NCBI GenBank assembly: GCA_041495845.1
Contig: JBGQDM010000141.1
Location: 1-6,773 of the forward strand
Length of the DNA: 6,773 nucleotides
Source of the DNA: JBGQDM01 sp041495845
GTDB lineage: Bacteria > Acidobacteriota > Terriglobia > Terriglobales > Acidobacteriaceae
Direction: 5' to 3'
Under the pieces are notes generated by a model. That model had not been told where the DNA came from, did no database searches, and worked only from the letters and a program-made list of their open reading frames with translations. This document shows positions 5,886-6,773 of this stretch, piece after piece (position 1 is the first letter of the stretch; every line of letters begins with the position of its first letter). The translations under genes and the position numbers were made by a program.

Positions 5886-6773
5886 TCACCTTCCCGGAAT
5901 GATGGCGGTCTTGATGTCTCCGTTGCGGTTCAGCATGTGCCGCAATACATCGGTGAGCCGCGAGAGCGGCGCTTCCCCCGTGATGTAATCGGTGGGCCGT
6001 ACCTTTCTCTCCGCAATCAGCGCAAACGCCCGTCGCACCGTCTCCGGCGTGTGGTGGAACGTTGCTTTCAGCGTGATTTCCGAATAATGCAGCCGGTTCG
6101 TATCCAGTTGCACTCTTGTTCCAGCCGCGCAGCCGCCAAAAAAATTCACCGTGCCGCCCTTGCGCACCATCTCCACGGCCCACTCCCACGCCTCGGGCCG
6201 GCCCACGGCCTCAATCACCACATCAGCACCGCGTTTTTCCCGGCTCAACGCCCGCACCGCTTCAACGGGATTGGCCACTTTGCCCACTTGCACAACTTCA
6301 TTGGCGCCCATGCTCCGCGCTGCGGACACCTGACCATCGCGCTTTACCACTGCTATCACATCGCAGCCAATCGCCCGCGCCACCTGAATGAACATCAGTC
6401 CAATCGGTCCGCCGCCAATCACCGCCACCGTCTCGCCAATCTCAACACCGGTCTCGTGCAAGCCGCGCAGCACGCACGCCAGCGGCTCCGTCATGGCTGC
6501 TTCGTGGTAGCTGATGTCGCTGGGAATGGCCAGCATGTTGGTCTCGACGATGCGCCGGGGAATCCGGATGTATTCGGCATACGCCCCGTTGTTGAAGAGC
6601 AGGTCTTCGCAGAGATTTCCCTGGTGTTTGGAACAGTAAAAACACATCTGGCAAGGTGCCGAATTCAGCGCCACCACCCGCATCCCGCACTTGAAGCGCG
6701 CTCCCGCTCCCACTTCCTCTACTACTCCAGCCAGCTCGTGGCCGAACAGCGCCGGGGGCACAATCATGCGCGC
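5886..6773 (-). CDS. Zinc-dependent alcohol dehydrogenase-like (MDR) enzyme, 5'-truncated by window edge
   Basis: This is a medium-chain dehydrogenase/reductase that would oxidise an alcohol or polyol with NAD(P). The reading frame runs through the window edge, and the family normally has about 50-60 residues before the GHE motif, so the true start lies outside; ATG 6767 is internal. Counting from that Met: GHE at 9-11 (catalytic zinc), four structural-zinc cysteines at 39, 42, 45 and 53 (CxxCxxCx7C), Glu94 in TEPLA, and the Rossmann motif GGGPIGLM (118-125). After the second Rossmann strand the sequence reads VVKRDGQ, with basic residues where NAD-preferring members often have Asp, which may favour NADP. 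The catalytic-zinc Cys would lie in the missing part. It leads the hpnCDE operon with 17 bases to hpnC. It resembles threonine/sorbitol dehydrogenase-type enzymes; its substrate, and any role in isoprenoid metabolism, is unknown. Confidence 0.88.
   Translation of the reverse strand, partial: ARMIVPPALFGHELAGVVEEVGAGARFKCGMRVVALNSAPCQMCFYCSKHQGNLCEDLLFNNGAYAEYIRIPRRIVETNMLAIPSDISYHEAAMTEPLACVLRGLHETGVEIGETVAVIGGGPIGLMFIQVARAIGCDVIAVVKRDGQVSAARSMGANEVVQVGKVANPVEAVRALSREKRGADVVIEAVGRPEAWEWAVEMVRKGGTVNFFGGCAAGTRVQLDTNRLHYSEITLKATFHHTPETVRRAFALIAERKVRPTDYITGEAPLSRLTDVLRHMLNRNGDIKTAIIPGR

Noticed and set aside
5869..6189. N-terminal extension of hpnC into the dehydrogenase gene
   Set aside because: The extra 107 residues are an out-of-frame reading of the dehydrogenase and lack HpnC similarity; ATG 5868 fits the operon spacing.
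1..6773. CRISPR arrays, tRNA or rRNA genes, insertion sequences, phage or defence genes
   Set aside because: No direct-repeat arrays, RNA gene signatures, transposase or integrase motifs, or terminal repeats were seen on either strand.

Overview
The window is ordinary, gene-dense bacterial chromosome. Base composition is GC-rich (about 60% by eye, not computed) and intergenic spaces are short. The hpnC-hpnD-hpnE order, the neighbouring secreted deacylase and the REP-like GC palindrome would suit an Acidobacteriota genome, but this taxonomic guess comes from memory of such genomes and no marker gene is present to prove it.

Layout. On the plus strand, 23-828 holds two small overlapping genes for four-helix drug/metabolite-transporter (DMT/EamA-like) proteins. 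They are mutually similar and look like partners of a two-subunit transporter. They converge, with only 17 bases between stop codons, on a minus-strand gene (846-2372) for an exported amidohydrolase of the N-acyl-D-amino-acid deacylase family. This gene starts at TTG behind a strong ribosome binding site. Upstream of it lies the only sizeable gap (2373-2582, 210 bases), which contains a perfect 10-bp GC-rich stem-loop.

The rest (2583-6773, minus strand) is a tight operon read from right to left: a zinc-dependent medium-chain dehydrogenase (5' end cut by the window edge), then hpnC, hpnD and hpnE. The dehydrogenase is 17 bases from hpnC; hpnC/hpnD overlap by ATGA and hpnD/hpnE touch at GTGATG, so translation is probably coupled.

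How the genes work together. HpnD joins two farnesyl diphosphates into presqualene diphosphate, HpnC turns this into hydroxysqualene, and the flavoprotein HpnE reduces it to squalene, the precursor of hopanoid membrane lipids. No squalene-hopene cyclase is in the window. The dehydrogenase is co-transcribed by position, but its substrate is unknown. The deacylase and the transporter pair have no obvious biochemical link to squalene.

I see no clearly new system. The points most worth a second look are an extra loop of roughly 14 residues in HpnD, an Asp in place of the metal-binding Cys of the deacylase, the asymmetric charge pattern of the paired transporters, and the dehydrogenase leading the squalene operon.
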